Assembly: GCF_008831545.1 (NCBI RefSeq)
Contig: NZ_CP044523.1
Coordinates: forward strand, 2,480,001 to 2,544,000
Reading direction: 5' to 3'
DNA: 64,000 nucleotides
From: Halorussus halophilus
GTDB taxonomy: Archaea > Halobacteriota > Halobacteria > Halobacteriales > Haladaptataceae
Both the position numbers and the translations under genes were made by a program. The notes under the pieces were generated by a model. The model was not told the DNA's origin and searched no databases. It saw only the letters and a program-made list of their open reading frames with translations. Shown here one piece after another: positions 24,893 through 33,127 of the stretch (the stretch's first letter is position 1; each line of letters starts with the position of its first letter).

Positions 24893-27439
24893 ATGACCGA
24901 CTCCGACACGCTAAAGCAATTCCCGTTAGTCTTCGCCAATATGGACTATCACGAGGCGGCGAACTTCGTCTTCGACCTCCGTCGATTCCGGCCGAAACCG
25001 GGGACGGAATCGACTGCGGACCTGCTCGCCCACCTCGGGGACCCCCACGAGGGCGTCGAATACGTGCAGGTCGCGGGGTCGAACGGGAAGGGTTCGACCG
25101 CCCGGATGACAGAACGCGTCCTGCGGGAAGCGGGACTCTCTGTCGGCATCTACACCTCGCCGCACTTCGACGACGTACGGGAGCGAGTGCAGGTGGACGG
25201 CCGGAAGATATCGAAGCAGGCGCTCTCGGAGTACGTCGAAGCGGTTCGACCGTACGTCAACGACCGCGCCGCGGACGGCGAGGCACCGACGTTCTTCGAG
25301 GTAATGACCGGACTCGCGCTGTGGTACTTCGGCCGCGAAGACGTGGACGTGGCAGTACTCGAAGTCGGCATCGGCGGGCGACTCGACGCGACCAGCGTCG
25401 TGGACCCGGTCGCCAGCGCAGTCACGAGCGTCACGCTCGAACACACGGGCATCATCGGCGAGACCATCGAGGAAATCGCCCACGATAAGGCTCACGTCGC
25501 GCCCGAGGACAACCCCATCGTCACCGCGACGACCGGCGAGGCGTTCGACACGATTCGGGCCTACGCCCGCGACACGGTTCGCGTCGGCGAGGACAGCGAC
25601 GCCGACGTTCGAGTGAGCTACGACGGCCGGACGAACCACACCGAGGCCGCCGTCTCGCTAGCGGCCGACGACTGGCGCGTCGAGACATCCATTCCCCTCC
25701 TCGGAGAGTATCAGGCCCGCAACGCTGGTGTAGCCGCCGCGCTGGCCCGACAGGTTGCCGAGGAGAGGGAAGACGCCGAAGTCGATGAATCGACGCTCGC
25801 TCGCGGCCTCCGCAAAGCCGACTGGCCGGGGCGCTTCGAAGTCATGGGCACCGGGCCGCTCGTCGCACTCGACGGCGCGCACAACCCCGGTGCCTGCGAA
25901 GCCCTCGCCGAAACGGTCGCGGAGTTCGAGGGCGACTACGACGACCTGCATCTCGTCTTCGGCGCGATGCACGACAAGGACCTCCGCGGGATGGCCGACG
26001 CACTCCCGACACCCGACCGCGTGGTGGCATGCCAACCGAATCTGGACCGGGCAGAAGACGAAGCGGTCGTCGGACAGGTGTTCGAGGAGTCGGGCGCTGG
26101 CGAAGTCGTGACGCGAAACGCAGTCGAGGGCGCGCTGGAGAACGCTCTCGAATCTGCCTCCGAGGGCGACTTCGTGCTGGTCGCCGGGTCGTTGTTCGCG
26201 GTCGCAGAGGCACGCTCGCGGTGGACCCGCGCCGAGATACCGAAGCGAATCAGCAACTTGTCGGAGGCCAGAGAAGCCCTCGAAGGCTCGCACGTCACCG
26301 ACCCCGGCGTCTGGCGGATGCGCGGCAAGGCCGTCCACCGCGTGCTGAAGAGTCGCGTCCAGACGCGGCAAGCCCGCTATCTCAAAGAGGAGATGCTGAG
26401 TTTGGGCGGCGAGTGTGCCCTCTCGGGCCTGAACGAACAGGACGAGGAGAACATCGACGTCGTGCTGATGGGCACGCTAGCGCAGTTCAAACGCCTCGCG
26501 GAGAAACTGGACGGCCAACCGTACGGCCTGTCAGTGTTCGCCGACGAGGTTCGCGAATCGCTGGACATCCAACAGGACCCCGACCTGCGGGGATATCCGT
26601 GGGAAGACGGCACGGCCGTCATGGGCGTCCTGAACGTCACGCCAGACAGTTTCCACGACGGCGGCGAGTTCGAAGCCGAGGAGGCCGCAGTCACACACGC
26701 CGAGGAGATGGTCGAAGCTGGCGTCGATATCATCGACGTAGGCGGCGAGAGTACGCGGCCCGGCGCAGACGAGATTTCCATCGAGGAGGAGATTTCGCGG
26801 GTGGTGCCAGTAATCGAGGCGATTTCGGACCTCGACGCGTCGGACGAATCCGACGCGCCCAACGCGCCCGACATCCTCGTCTCCATCGACACCCGGAAGG
26901 CCGAAGTCGCCGAGGCCGCACTGGAGGCTGGAGCAGATATCCTGAACGACGTGTCCGGACTCGAAGACCCCGAGATGCGCTTCGTCGCGGCCGATTACGA
27001 CGTGCCAATCGTCGTGATGCACAGCATCGACGCGCCCGTGGTACCGGACCGAGACGTGCACTACGACGACGTAGTGGAGGACGTGATAGACGAACTGGAA
27101 GAGCGCGTCTTGCTGGCCGAGAAGGCCGGACTCGACCGCGAGCAGATTATCGTGGACCCCGGACTCGGCTTCGGGAAGCAGGCCAGCGAGAGCTTCGAAC
27201 TGCTCGGGCGCACCGACGAGTTCCACGCGCTCGGTTGTCCGGTCCTCATCGGCCACTCCCACAAGTCGATGTTCGGCCTAATTGGCGAAGACGACGACAG
27301 AACGGCCGCGACGGTAGCGGGGACGACGCTCGCCGCCGAGCGCGGTGCCGACATCGTCCGCGTCCACGACGTGCCGGAGAACGTCGCGGCGGTGCGAGCG
27401 GTGGAAGCCGCAGACGACGCGGAGCAGTTCGAAGAGTGA
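24893..27439 (+). CDS. folCP: Bifunctional folylpolyglutamate synthase / dihydropteroate synthase
   Basis: 848 aa. Residues about 55-440 are FolC: the P-loop VAGSNGKGSTAR, IYTSPHFDDVRERV, VLEVGIGGRLDATSV and LDGAHNPGACEAL. Residues about 470-570 form a linker domain (ARYLKEEMLSLGGECAL, VVLMGTLAQFKRLAEKL) seen before some DHPS. Residues about 575-848 are FolP: MGVLNVTPDSFHDGGEF, DVGGESTRPGAD, SIDTRKAEVAEAAL, IVDPGLGFGK and GHSHKSMFG. Dihydropteroate formation and polyglutamylation are thus fused, as in other haloarchaea. ATG 24893 is chosen; ATG 24941 (MDYHEAANF) is an equally plausible start and gives 832 aa. Confidence 0.93.
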   Translation: MTDSDTLKQFPLVFANMDYHEAANFVFDLRRFRPKPGTESTADLLAHLGDPHEGVEYVQVAGSNGKGSTARMTERVLREAGLSVGIYTSPHFDDVRERVQVDGRKISKQALSEYVEAVRPYVNDRAADGEAPTFFEVMTGLALWYFGREDVDVAVLEVGIGGRLDATSVVDPVASAVTSVTLEHTGIIGETIEEIAHDKAHVAPEDNPIVTATTGEAFDTIRAYARDTVRVGEDSDADVRVSYDGRTNHTEAAVSLAADDWRVETSIPLLGEYQARNAGVAAALARQVAEEREDAEVDESTLARGLRKADWPGRFEVMGTGPLVALDGAHNPGACEALAETVAEFEGDYDDLHLVFGAMHDKDLRGMADALPTPDRVVACQPNLDRAEDEAVVGQVFEESGAGEVVTRNAVEGALENALESASEGDFVLVAGSLFAVAEARSRWTRAEIPKRISNLSEAREALEGSHVTDPGVWRMRGKAVHRVLKSRVQTRQARYLKEEMLSLGGECALSGLNEQDEENIDVVLMGTLAQFKRLAEKLDGQPYGLSVFADEVRESLDIQQDPDLRGYPWEDGTAVMGVLNVTPDSFHDGGEFEAEEAAVTHAEEMVEAGVDIIDVGGESTRPGADEISIEEEISRVVPVIEAISDLDASDESDAPNAPDILVSIDTRKAEVAEAALEAGADILNDVSGLEDPEMRFVAADYDVPIVVMHSIDAPVVPDRDVHYDDVVEDVIDELEERVLLAEKAGLDREQIIVDPGLGFGKQASESFELLGRTDEFHALGCPVLIGHSHKSMFGLIGEDDDRTAATVAGTTLAAERGADIVRVHDVPENVAAVRAVEAADDAEQFEE

Positions 27440-27492
27440 CGACGAGTTAGATTTCGTTCAGTTTTATCCCGGACGCGTGCGGGACCTCAATC

Positions 27493-28227
27493 GTGTCCCG
27501 CTTCGAGATTCACCCCAGCACGAAGCTCTTCTTCGTCCTCCTCGCCGGTCTCGCCCTCCTGTTCAATCCCTTCGTGCCGGGCATCCACATCGGCGACGGT
27601 GACGTGTACCGCTACGAGGCCGCACAGGTCGAGTATCAGGACGACGGGAGTTTGCAGGCGACGAGCGTGCGGAGTGGCGAGGTGCGCGAGAATCTGCCGA
27701 TAGACGACGAAATCATTTGCACTCGTCTCGGTGTCAGTCGCAGGTGCCAGTTCGAGTACCACGTCCTGAACGGCGGTAACGTCTCGACTATCGGAATCGG
27801 CGGCGCTCGCTACGAGTACGCGTATCTCGGCGGGCGACTGTATCGGCCCGACTCTGTCGGCGAGCGCGGCGACGAGCGGATGACGCTCGAACCGGTGAAC
27901 GACTCGGACCCGCTCGCATCCGTCGCCACGCAAGACACCTCCTCGACAGAGCGTCGCCTCGTGAACGAGGGACGAATCAAGACCTACCGCGAACTGCCGC
28001 ACGAAGAGCAACTCGTCGAAGTAGACGGCGAGTACTACACCATCTACGCGACCGCACACCGGTCGTTCTACGGACTCGGCGGCGCCAGTCGGTGTGTCAG
28101 CAGCGGAGACGGCTTCTGCGAATCCGCCAACCAGAAACGACTGGTCGATACCGGCCTCACGCTCGCGTCGTGGCTCGCTGGCTTGTGGCTCCTCCTACGA
28201 GTGCGACGTCGAATGCGGCGGTCGTAG
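27493..28227 (+). CDS. Membrane-bound haloarchaeal protein, large member of the local paralogous set
   Basis: 244 aa, GTG start at 27493. N-terminal helix LFFVLLAGLALLFNPFVPG; C-terminal helix GLTLASWLAGLWLLL followed by a basic tail (RVRRRMRRS), so the middle is exported. That part ends TYRELPHEEQLVEVDGEYYTIYATAHRSFY, the same (D/E)Q..V / DG.YY pattern as in the proteins at 16445, 17290 and 23544. Four Cys lie in the exported part (CTRLGVSRRC, CVSSGDGFC). It follows folCP by 53 nt. Function unknown. Confidence 0.68.
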   Translation: MSRFEIHPSTKLFFVLLAGLALLFNPFVPGIHIGDGDVYRYEAAQVEYQDDGSLQATSVRSGEVRENLPIDDEIICTRLGVSRRCQFEYHVLNGGNVSTIGIGGARYEYAYLGGRLYRPDSVGERGDERMTLEPVNDSDPLASVATQDTSSTERRLVNEGRIKTYRELPHEEQLVEVDGEYYTIYATAHRSFYGLGGASRCVSSGDGFCESANQKRLVDTGLTLASWLAGLWLLLRVRRRMRRS

Positions 28228-28250
28228 TACCCGGTTCGACCATCTCTCGC

Positions 28251-28258
28251 CTATATTA
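28251..28258 (+). promoter_or_regulatory. TATA box of a broken secreted-protein gene
   Basis: CTATATTA about 33 bp before ATG 28288, in a distinctly AT-rich stretch (28245-28330) unlike the surrounding GC-rich DNA. Confidence 0.5.
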
Positions 28259-28287
28259 TTTTCGACACCACATCCGAAGATTATATC

Positions 28288-28663
28288 ATGCGAAAGGCAG
28301 TAGCATTGGAGAAATGAAAGGTTTTCGATAGACTCGCTCGAACACGCGCGAACCGACCGCATCGGAGAGTTGTTCCTCCGCGAGACGCTCCGAAGCAAGG
28401 GCGTTAGTTCCGAGCGTGCGGTCGCCGCGGCCGACGGGTGGACGAACGACCGGATGGACTACTTCCAGACGAACGAGTCAACGGTCGTCACGTGGAGAGT
28501 CACTTGGCAGAACGCGGACGAACGAGCCGAGTTCGTCGAGACGTACGACTCTGTGTACGACTACGAACGAGTGAACTCCCTCGATGCAGTGAGTTGTCGA
28601 GAACCGGGACGGTACCTCACGACCAGCAAAAAAACGGTAACCGTCGTGCAGTGCGGCGATTAA
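28288..28663 (+). pseudogene. Internally deleted exported-protein gene (C-terminal remnant)
   Basis: A start survives (ATG 28288, MRKAVALEK then TGA), but the coding body lies in another frame: from the stop at 28301 the frame reads FSIDSLEHARTDRIGELFLR, ETLRSKGVSSERAVAAADGW, VVTWRVTWQNADERAEF, ending CREPGRYLTTSKKTVTVVQC and TAA 28661-28663. No in-frame start precedes it except a late TTG at 28370. The composition reads as genuine haloarchaeal protein, reminiscent of the C-terminus of Hvo_1808-type surface proteins (from memory, weak). I infer a gene that lost its middle and its frame. Its stop overlaps the stop of the minus-strand remnant. Confidence 0.6.
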
Positions 28664-28911
28664 CAGCAGGTAATCGGGTCACAGCACTGATCGACGGGTT
28701 GTTCGTAGCAACTGGTCGAACCGTCGGGGTACAGACAACAGATGCGCTCGTGGAGCGTCTGCATCGACTACAGAACGTACAGCAGGCACTCGGCGGACAC
28801 GTGTAGCCGTCCTGACCGCACGTCTTCTGCGTCGTCACGTCGTCGCTTGAGGGTCGCGGCGGTCGCCCCGATTGCCTTCAGGAAGTTACGTCGGTTATGT
28901 TCTTTCGTCAT
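28660..28911 (-). pseudogene. Cys-rich Tat-exported small peptide gene with two compensating frameshifts
   Basis: ATG 28911 opens MTKEHNRRNFLKAIGATAATL, a clear Tat signal. The frame then degrades (KRRRDDAED) and stops at TAG 28768-28770. A neighbouring frame carries the sensible continuation SSDDVTTQKTCGQDGYTCPP then SACCTFCSRC, and the first frame resumes after the TAG with ERICCLYPDGSTSC and YEQPVDQCCDPITCC before TAA. Read together this is a peptide of about 80 residues with 14 Cys, the architecture of halocin-like or other Cys-rich secreted peptides (inference). Two offsetting indels, near 28850 and 28770, would explain it; sequencing error is the alternative. It is not a simple ORF in any single frame. 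Confidence 0.6.
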
Positions 28912-29076
28912 GGGTGCTTCGACTCGGACGAGGGATCAGCGCAATTTGATATTTTACAGAAATAGATGAAATTATATTTCTAGTCGCGTACACCATCCTA
29001 CGGACAACTACGTATCGTCGGGGCTAGTTGGAACTGCAACAAGTTCTCGAAGCCACGACGCAAAATCATCGGGGCG

Positions 29077-30213
29077 TCAGAACATGACAACCAGCAACGC
29101 GACCAACGCGACGACGAGCACGACGCCACCGACGACTGCGGCGGGCACCAGCAAATTCTGCTGCTCGCGGGCGTCGTCGTAGGCGTCGAGATACTGCTGT
29201 AACACCTCGCGCTCGTCGTACTCCGCGAAGTTCTCGTTGAAGTCCATCTGCTCCATGTCACCCGCTTCCCGGAGTGCGTCGGTCAGTTCCTGCTCGCTAG
29301 TCGTGCGGAACGCACGCTCTTCTTGCTCGACCAGTTCGTGGGCGCTCGACTCGACGTGATACTCCACCACGCCCGCACAGCCACAAGCCAGCGCGCGGAG
29401 CAAATCGGTCGGGAACGCCTCGCGGCGTGCGGTCTGGGCGTAGACGTGCGCTCCTTTGAACGCCGCCAACCGGTTTTCGAGCGATTGGTCGCCTGCGAAC
29501 TTGACCCTGTCCTCGATTCGCAGGTCTCGGACCTGTCGTTCGTAGTTGTCGCGCTCCGGACCGTCGCCGATAACGACCGCCGACCAGTCGCGGTCACGGA
29601 GTTCCGCCAAGGCGAGCAACAGACTCTCCAGATTGGCGTCCTCGTCCAGTCGGCGCGAGTAGACGATTTGGGCGGCGTGGCGCGGTTCGGTCGATTTGAT
29701 GGTGTCGATGTCGATGCCGTTGGGAACCACGCGAACCGCGTCTTCCTCCGCACCGAGTTCTCTGATGCGGGTCTTGACGGTGTTCGACGGCGAGAGAACG
29801 AGGTCCGGGACGCTCGCGGCGAGTTTCCACATCGGGTCGTTCTGGTCGCCGGTTTCGGGTGCTTCGTACCAATCGACCACCAACGGGGCGCGAAGGGCGG
29901 TGCTGGCGGTTTTGGCCGCCAACACGTGCGACGGAACTGGGACGGCTTGAATCACGTCCGGGTCGATTTCGCGGAGAATCAGCGGGAGCGACGCGGCGAA
30001 CTTCCTCGATTCGCTCGGTGGGTCGGTCGTGACCGCTCGATAGGTCACGTCGTTCTGTTCGAACTGCTCGTGGTCGCCCTCCCACCACTGGGCACAGCAG
30101 ACGAAGACCTCGTGCCCTCGTCCGGCGAGCGCCTCGGCGACCCAGCGGGTGCGACGAGTCGTCCCCGTCGCACGGTGTTGGGCTACCGTCTCCGAGACGA
30201 GCGCGACGCGCAT
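29077..30213 (-). CDS. GT4-type glycosyltransferase with C-terminal membrane anchor
   Basis: 378 aa. GT-B fold: N-terminal Rossmann (MRVALVSETVAQHRATGTTR, AEALAGRGHEVFV), linker VVPNGIDIDTI and donor domain IVYSRRLDEDANLESLLLAL, VVIGDGPERDNYE. In the E-x7-E region (REAFPTDLLRALACGC) the second Glu is replaced by Arg, so nucleotide-ribose binding may differ. Uniquely, the C-terminus is a single hydrophobic helix (VVGGVVLVVALVALLVV), making it tail-anchored with the catalytic part in the cytosol. It is isolated, not in a glycan cluster. ATG 30213 is preferred over 30225. Confidence 0.85.
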   Translation of the reverse strand: MRVALVSETVAQHRATGTTRRTRWVAEALAGRGHEVFVCCAQWWEGDHEQFEQNDVTYRAVTTDPPSESRKFAASLPLILREIDPDVIQAVPVPSHVLAAKTASTALRAPLVVDWYEAPETGDQNDPMWKLAASVPDLVLSPSNTVKTRIRELGAEEDAVRVVPNGIDIDTIKSTEPRHAAQIVYSRRLDEDANLESLLLALAELRDRDWSAVVIGDGPERDNYERQVRDLRIEDRVKFAGDQSLENRLAAFKGAHVYAQTARREAFPTDLLRALACGCAGVVEYHVESSAHELVEQEERAFRTTSEQELTDALREAGDMEQMDFNENFAEYDEREVLQQYLDAYDDAREQQNLLVPAAVVGGVVLVVALVALLVVMF

Positions 30214-30279
30214 ACGAAGCGCCACGAAGCGGCCCCCTAAAAACCCAACTCTTTTGCTCGGATAGAACGCCAGAGCCAG

Positions 30280-30843
30280 TCAGTCGTTCAGTTCAAGAAT
30301 GAAGTCCGGGGCGGCGTTGTTGGCACGCCGCCGCCACCGCCGCAGGTCGTAGGTGTGGCCCATCGCGGTGAGGCCGAAGACGGTGATGATGAGCAGTGCG
30401 TACTGTACGCCAGAGAGTAGCGTGAAAGGGTAGACTCCCTGCCAGACCGAAGCGAGGAGTCCGAGACTCACCGCGGCGAGAATGAGATACACTTGGTGCC
30501 ACGGCAGCGTGGTCTGTGGGTCGCTCGCCAACTGGAGGTCCATCCGGGCGGCGTCGTCCGTGCTGGTTATCAGACTCCGGTCGGGGTCGTACTGTAACAC
30601 TCCCGCGGACTGGAGTTTCGGAAGATGCGTCTGGTGGAGCGCGCTGTAGACCGACTTGCGCTCGCTCGGCGATACGTTCCGCACTGTCGTGTCGTTCTCC
30701 CACGCGGCGACTTGTTCTGCCAGTTCACCGAGTTCGACTGGTCCAGTGTGTCGCTGGAGATAGTAGAGGACGTAGCGACGCCGGAGATTCTTCACGGCGT
30801 CGAAGACCTCGTCGCGGGAAGGTGGCGTGTTCTCGGAGGCCAT
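30280..30843 (-). CDS. wHTH membrane protein, DUF7344-type regulator
   Basis: 187 aa. An N-terminal winged helix (RDEVFDAVKNLRRRYVLYYL, ELGELAEQVAAWEND, VYSALHQTHLPKLQSAGVLQYD) is followed by two membrane helices (VYLILAAVSLGLLASV, ALLIITVFGLTAMG). This is the DUF7344 arrangement common in haloarchaea, a predicted membrane-tethered transcription regulator. ATG 30843 is 30 bp from TTTAT on the minus strand. A close paralogue lies at 33128; the two flank the S9 peptidase. Confidence 0.82.
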   Translation of the reverse strand: MASENTPPSRDEVFDAVKNLRRRYVLYYLQRHTGPVELGELAEQVAAWENDTTVRNVSPSERKSVYSALHQTHLPKLQSAGVLQYDPDRSLITSTDDAARMDLQLASDPQTTLPWHQVYLILAAVSLGLLASVWQGVYPFTLLSGVQYALLIITVFGLTAMGHTYDLRRWRRRANNAAPDFILELND

Positions 30844-31270
30844 TGCTCGCAGAGAACGGACAGTAGAAGCACTGATAAACCGATTCGACCGTTTACGATA
30901 CCACCGAATCGTTCGCCATTTCAACCGAGAGTTGTGTCCCCAGCGCACAGGGAAACGGGAAGTTCCGTCCCGAATTCCGCGAAATCAATCCGGAAGACGA
31001 CATCGAGCGAAACCGGGTGTACACCTCTGAGGAGCGGGTCTCCCGAGTCCCTCGCAAGCACTCTTTCAGTTTCGTTGTCACGACTGGTCGAGTCGGTCGG
31101 TCGGAGTTCTCGGAACGTATCGTTACCCGCTGTTCCATTGGAAGTTTCGCCCGAACGAATGGTATAGCCACCTCCTAACCGCGCGAACGACTCATGTGGC
31201 AGTATTATTCAGTACGAACGCTCGTGTCAGTTCGACCCCTCACGACGGCGCGTTCCGCGTTCCAAACCGA
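30844..31270. other. Divergent gap before the S9 peptidase
   Basis: About 430 bp without a called gene. It holds a promoter for the minus-strand regulator near 30873 and the peptidase TATA at its right end. One plus-strand frame stays open for about 100 codons and includes a protein-like piece (PEFREINPEDDIERNRVYT) but has no start and no recognised family. No repeat modules. Confidence 0.35.
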
Positions 31271-31276
31271 TTTATC
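31271..31276 (+). promoter_or_regulatory. TATA box of the S9 peptidase
   Basis: TTTATC centred 25 bp from ATG 31299, indicating a leaderless transcript and deciding the start. Confidence 0.65.
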
Positions 31277-31298
31277 GCTCGGTTTGGTAGCTTGGGGC

Positions 31299-33101
31299 AT
31301 GACGTACGAGTTCGAGCGATACCTCAACGTTCGGAACGCTACTGGTCCCTCCTTCGGTCCCGACGGGGAACGACTCTCGTTTCGATTAGACACCACGGGC
31401 ACCTCGCAGGTGTGGCGACTCGGCGAACCGAACGGGTGGCCCCAGCAGTTGACCTTCGAGGACGAACCGATAACGCTCGCCTCGTGGTCACCAGAACGCG
31501 ACGAACTCGTCTTCAGCATGGACGAGGGCGGCAACGAGCGCGCCCAGTTGTTCCGTCTCGACGGGGACGGCGAGACTATCACGCCGCTGACCGACACGCC
31601 AGAGGCAAAACACTACTGGGGCGGGTGGAACTCCGACGGGTCGCAGTTCGCGTTCGCGTCGAATCGCCGCGAACAGTCAGTGTTCGACGTGTACGTACAG
31701 GACCGCGACGCGACGGGCGACGACGCCGAACGCGTCTACGAGGGCGACAGTTGGCTCAGCCCGGTCGGCTGGAGTCCCGACGACGACCGCCTCGCCGTCA
31801 TCGAGATGCACTCCGGGTCGGACTACGACGTGTACGTACTGGACCTCGAAACTGGCGAACTCGACCACCTGACCCCTCACGAAGAAGACGTTCGCTACAA
31901 CGCCATCAACTGGGGACCGGAAGGCGACGCACTGTATCTCGTCACCGACCGCGGCGAAGACACCCGCTATCTTGCCCGACTGGACATCGACACGCTCGAA
32001 CTCGACGTCGTCGAGGAGGGCGGCGACTGGAACGTCGAAGGACTCACGCTCGACGAGGACACTGGCCGATTCGTCTACGAGCGCAACGTAGACGGCTACA
32101 GCGAACTCACCGTCGGCGAACTGACCGGCGAGACGACGTTCCGGGAGTTCCCGACGCCGAATCTCCCGCGCGGCGTCGCCGGTGGCGTCAGTTTCGACCC
32201 GGACGCCGAGCGGTTCGCTATCGCCGCCACTGGGAGCGCCGAGAACACGAACGTCTTCGTCGTGGACGTGGAGACGGGCGAAACCGAACGCTGGACCGAC
32301 GCCGCGACCGCTGGCATCCCCACGTCGTCGTTCGTCCGGCCGAAACTCGTCCACTACGAGTCGTTCGACGACAGGGAGATTCCCGCGTTCTTCTCGGTTC
32401 CGGACGACGCCACGCCGGGCGAGACGCCGGTCATCGTGGACATCCACGGCGGTCCCCAAGCCCAGCGCCGTCCCACGTTCCACGCGGTCAAACAGTACTT
32501 CCTGAACCGCGGGTACGCCTACTTCGAGCCAAACGTCCGCGGGTCGGCGGGCTACGGCACGGCCTACACGAAGTTAGACGACGTAGACAAGCGGATGGAC
32601 TCGGTAGCAGACATCGAAGCGGGCGTCGAGTGGCTCCACGACCAGAAGGCAATCGACCCTGACAGCGTGGTCGCCATGGGCGGCTCGTACGGCGGCTTCA
32701 TGGTGCTGGCCTGCCTCACGGAGTACCCCGACCTGTGGGCCGCTGGTGTCGATATCGTCGGCATCGCGAATTTCGTCACCTTTCTCGAAAACACCGGCGA
32801 GTGGCGGCGCGAACACCGCGAGGCGGAGTACGGGTCGCTCGAAGACGACCGAGAACTGCTCGAATCTATCAGCCCGATTCACAAAGCCGACCGCATCGAC
32901 GCGCCCCTGCTCGTCCTCCACGGTGCGAACGACCCGCGCGTGCCCGTCGGGGAAGCCGAACAGATCGTCGAGACGGTTGCCGAGAGAGGCGTTCCCGTCG
33001 AGAAACTCATCTTCGAAGACGAGGGCCACGGCTTCTCGAAACTGGAGAATCGCATCGAGGCGTACACCACCGTTGCGGAATTCCTCGACGAACACGTCTG
33101 A
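31299..33101 (+). CDS. S9-family peptidase (prolyl oligopeptidase / acylaminoacyl-peptidase type)
   Basis: 600-aa serine peptidase. Residues about 10-340 are a beta-propeller with repeated WSPERDEL/WNSDGSQ/WSPDDDRL units. Residues about 360-600 are the alpha/beta hydrolase: oxyanion VDIHGGPQAQ, nucleophile GGSYGGF, acid HGANDPRVPV, His in EDEGHGF. The propeller restricts access to short peptides, so the likely role is turnover of oligopeptides in the cytosol (no signal peptide). ATG 31299 is fixed by the leaderless promoter; upstream codons to 31194 are not translated. It stands alone between two DUF7344-type regulators. Confidence 0.92.
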   Translation: MTYEFERYLNVRNATGPSFGPDGERLSFRLDTTGTSQVWRLGEPNGWPQQLTFEDEPITLASWSPERDELVFSMDEGGNERAQLFRLDGDGETITPLTDTPEAKHYWGGWNSDGSQFAFASNRREQSVFDVYVQDRDATGDDAERVYEGDSWLSPVGWSPDDDRLAVIEMHSGSDYDVYVLDLETGELDHLTPHEEDVRYNAINWGPEGDALYLVTDRGEDTRYLARLDIDTLELDVVEEGGDWNVEGLTLDEDTGRFVYERNVDGYSELTVGELTGETTFREFPTPNLPRGVAGGVSFDPDAERFAIAATGSAENTNVFVVDVETGETERWTDAATAGIPTSSFVRPKLVHYESFDDREIPAFFSVPDDATPGETPVIVDIHGGPQAQRRPTFHAVKQYFLNRGYAYFEPNVRGSAGYGTAYTKLDDVDKRMDSVADIEAGVEWLHDQKAIDPDSVVAMGGSYGGFMVLACLTEYPDLWAAGVDIVGIANFVTFLENTGEWRREHREAEYGSLEDDRELLESISPIHKADRIDAPLLVLHGANDPRVPVGEAEQIVETVAERGVPVEKLIFEDEGHGFSKLENRIEAYTTVAEFLDEHV

Positions 33102-33127
33102 GCGGGGAGAAAACGGACCATTCGCGA

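Noticed and set aside
30900-31170. About 100-codon open plus-strand frame with protein-like segment PEFREINPEDDIERNRVYT
   Set aside because: No start codon or promoter, no recognised family, and long open frames are common by chance in GC-rich DNA.
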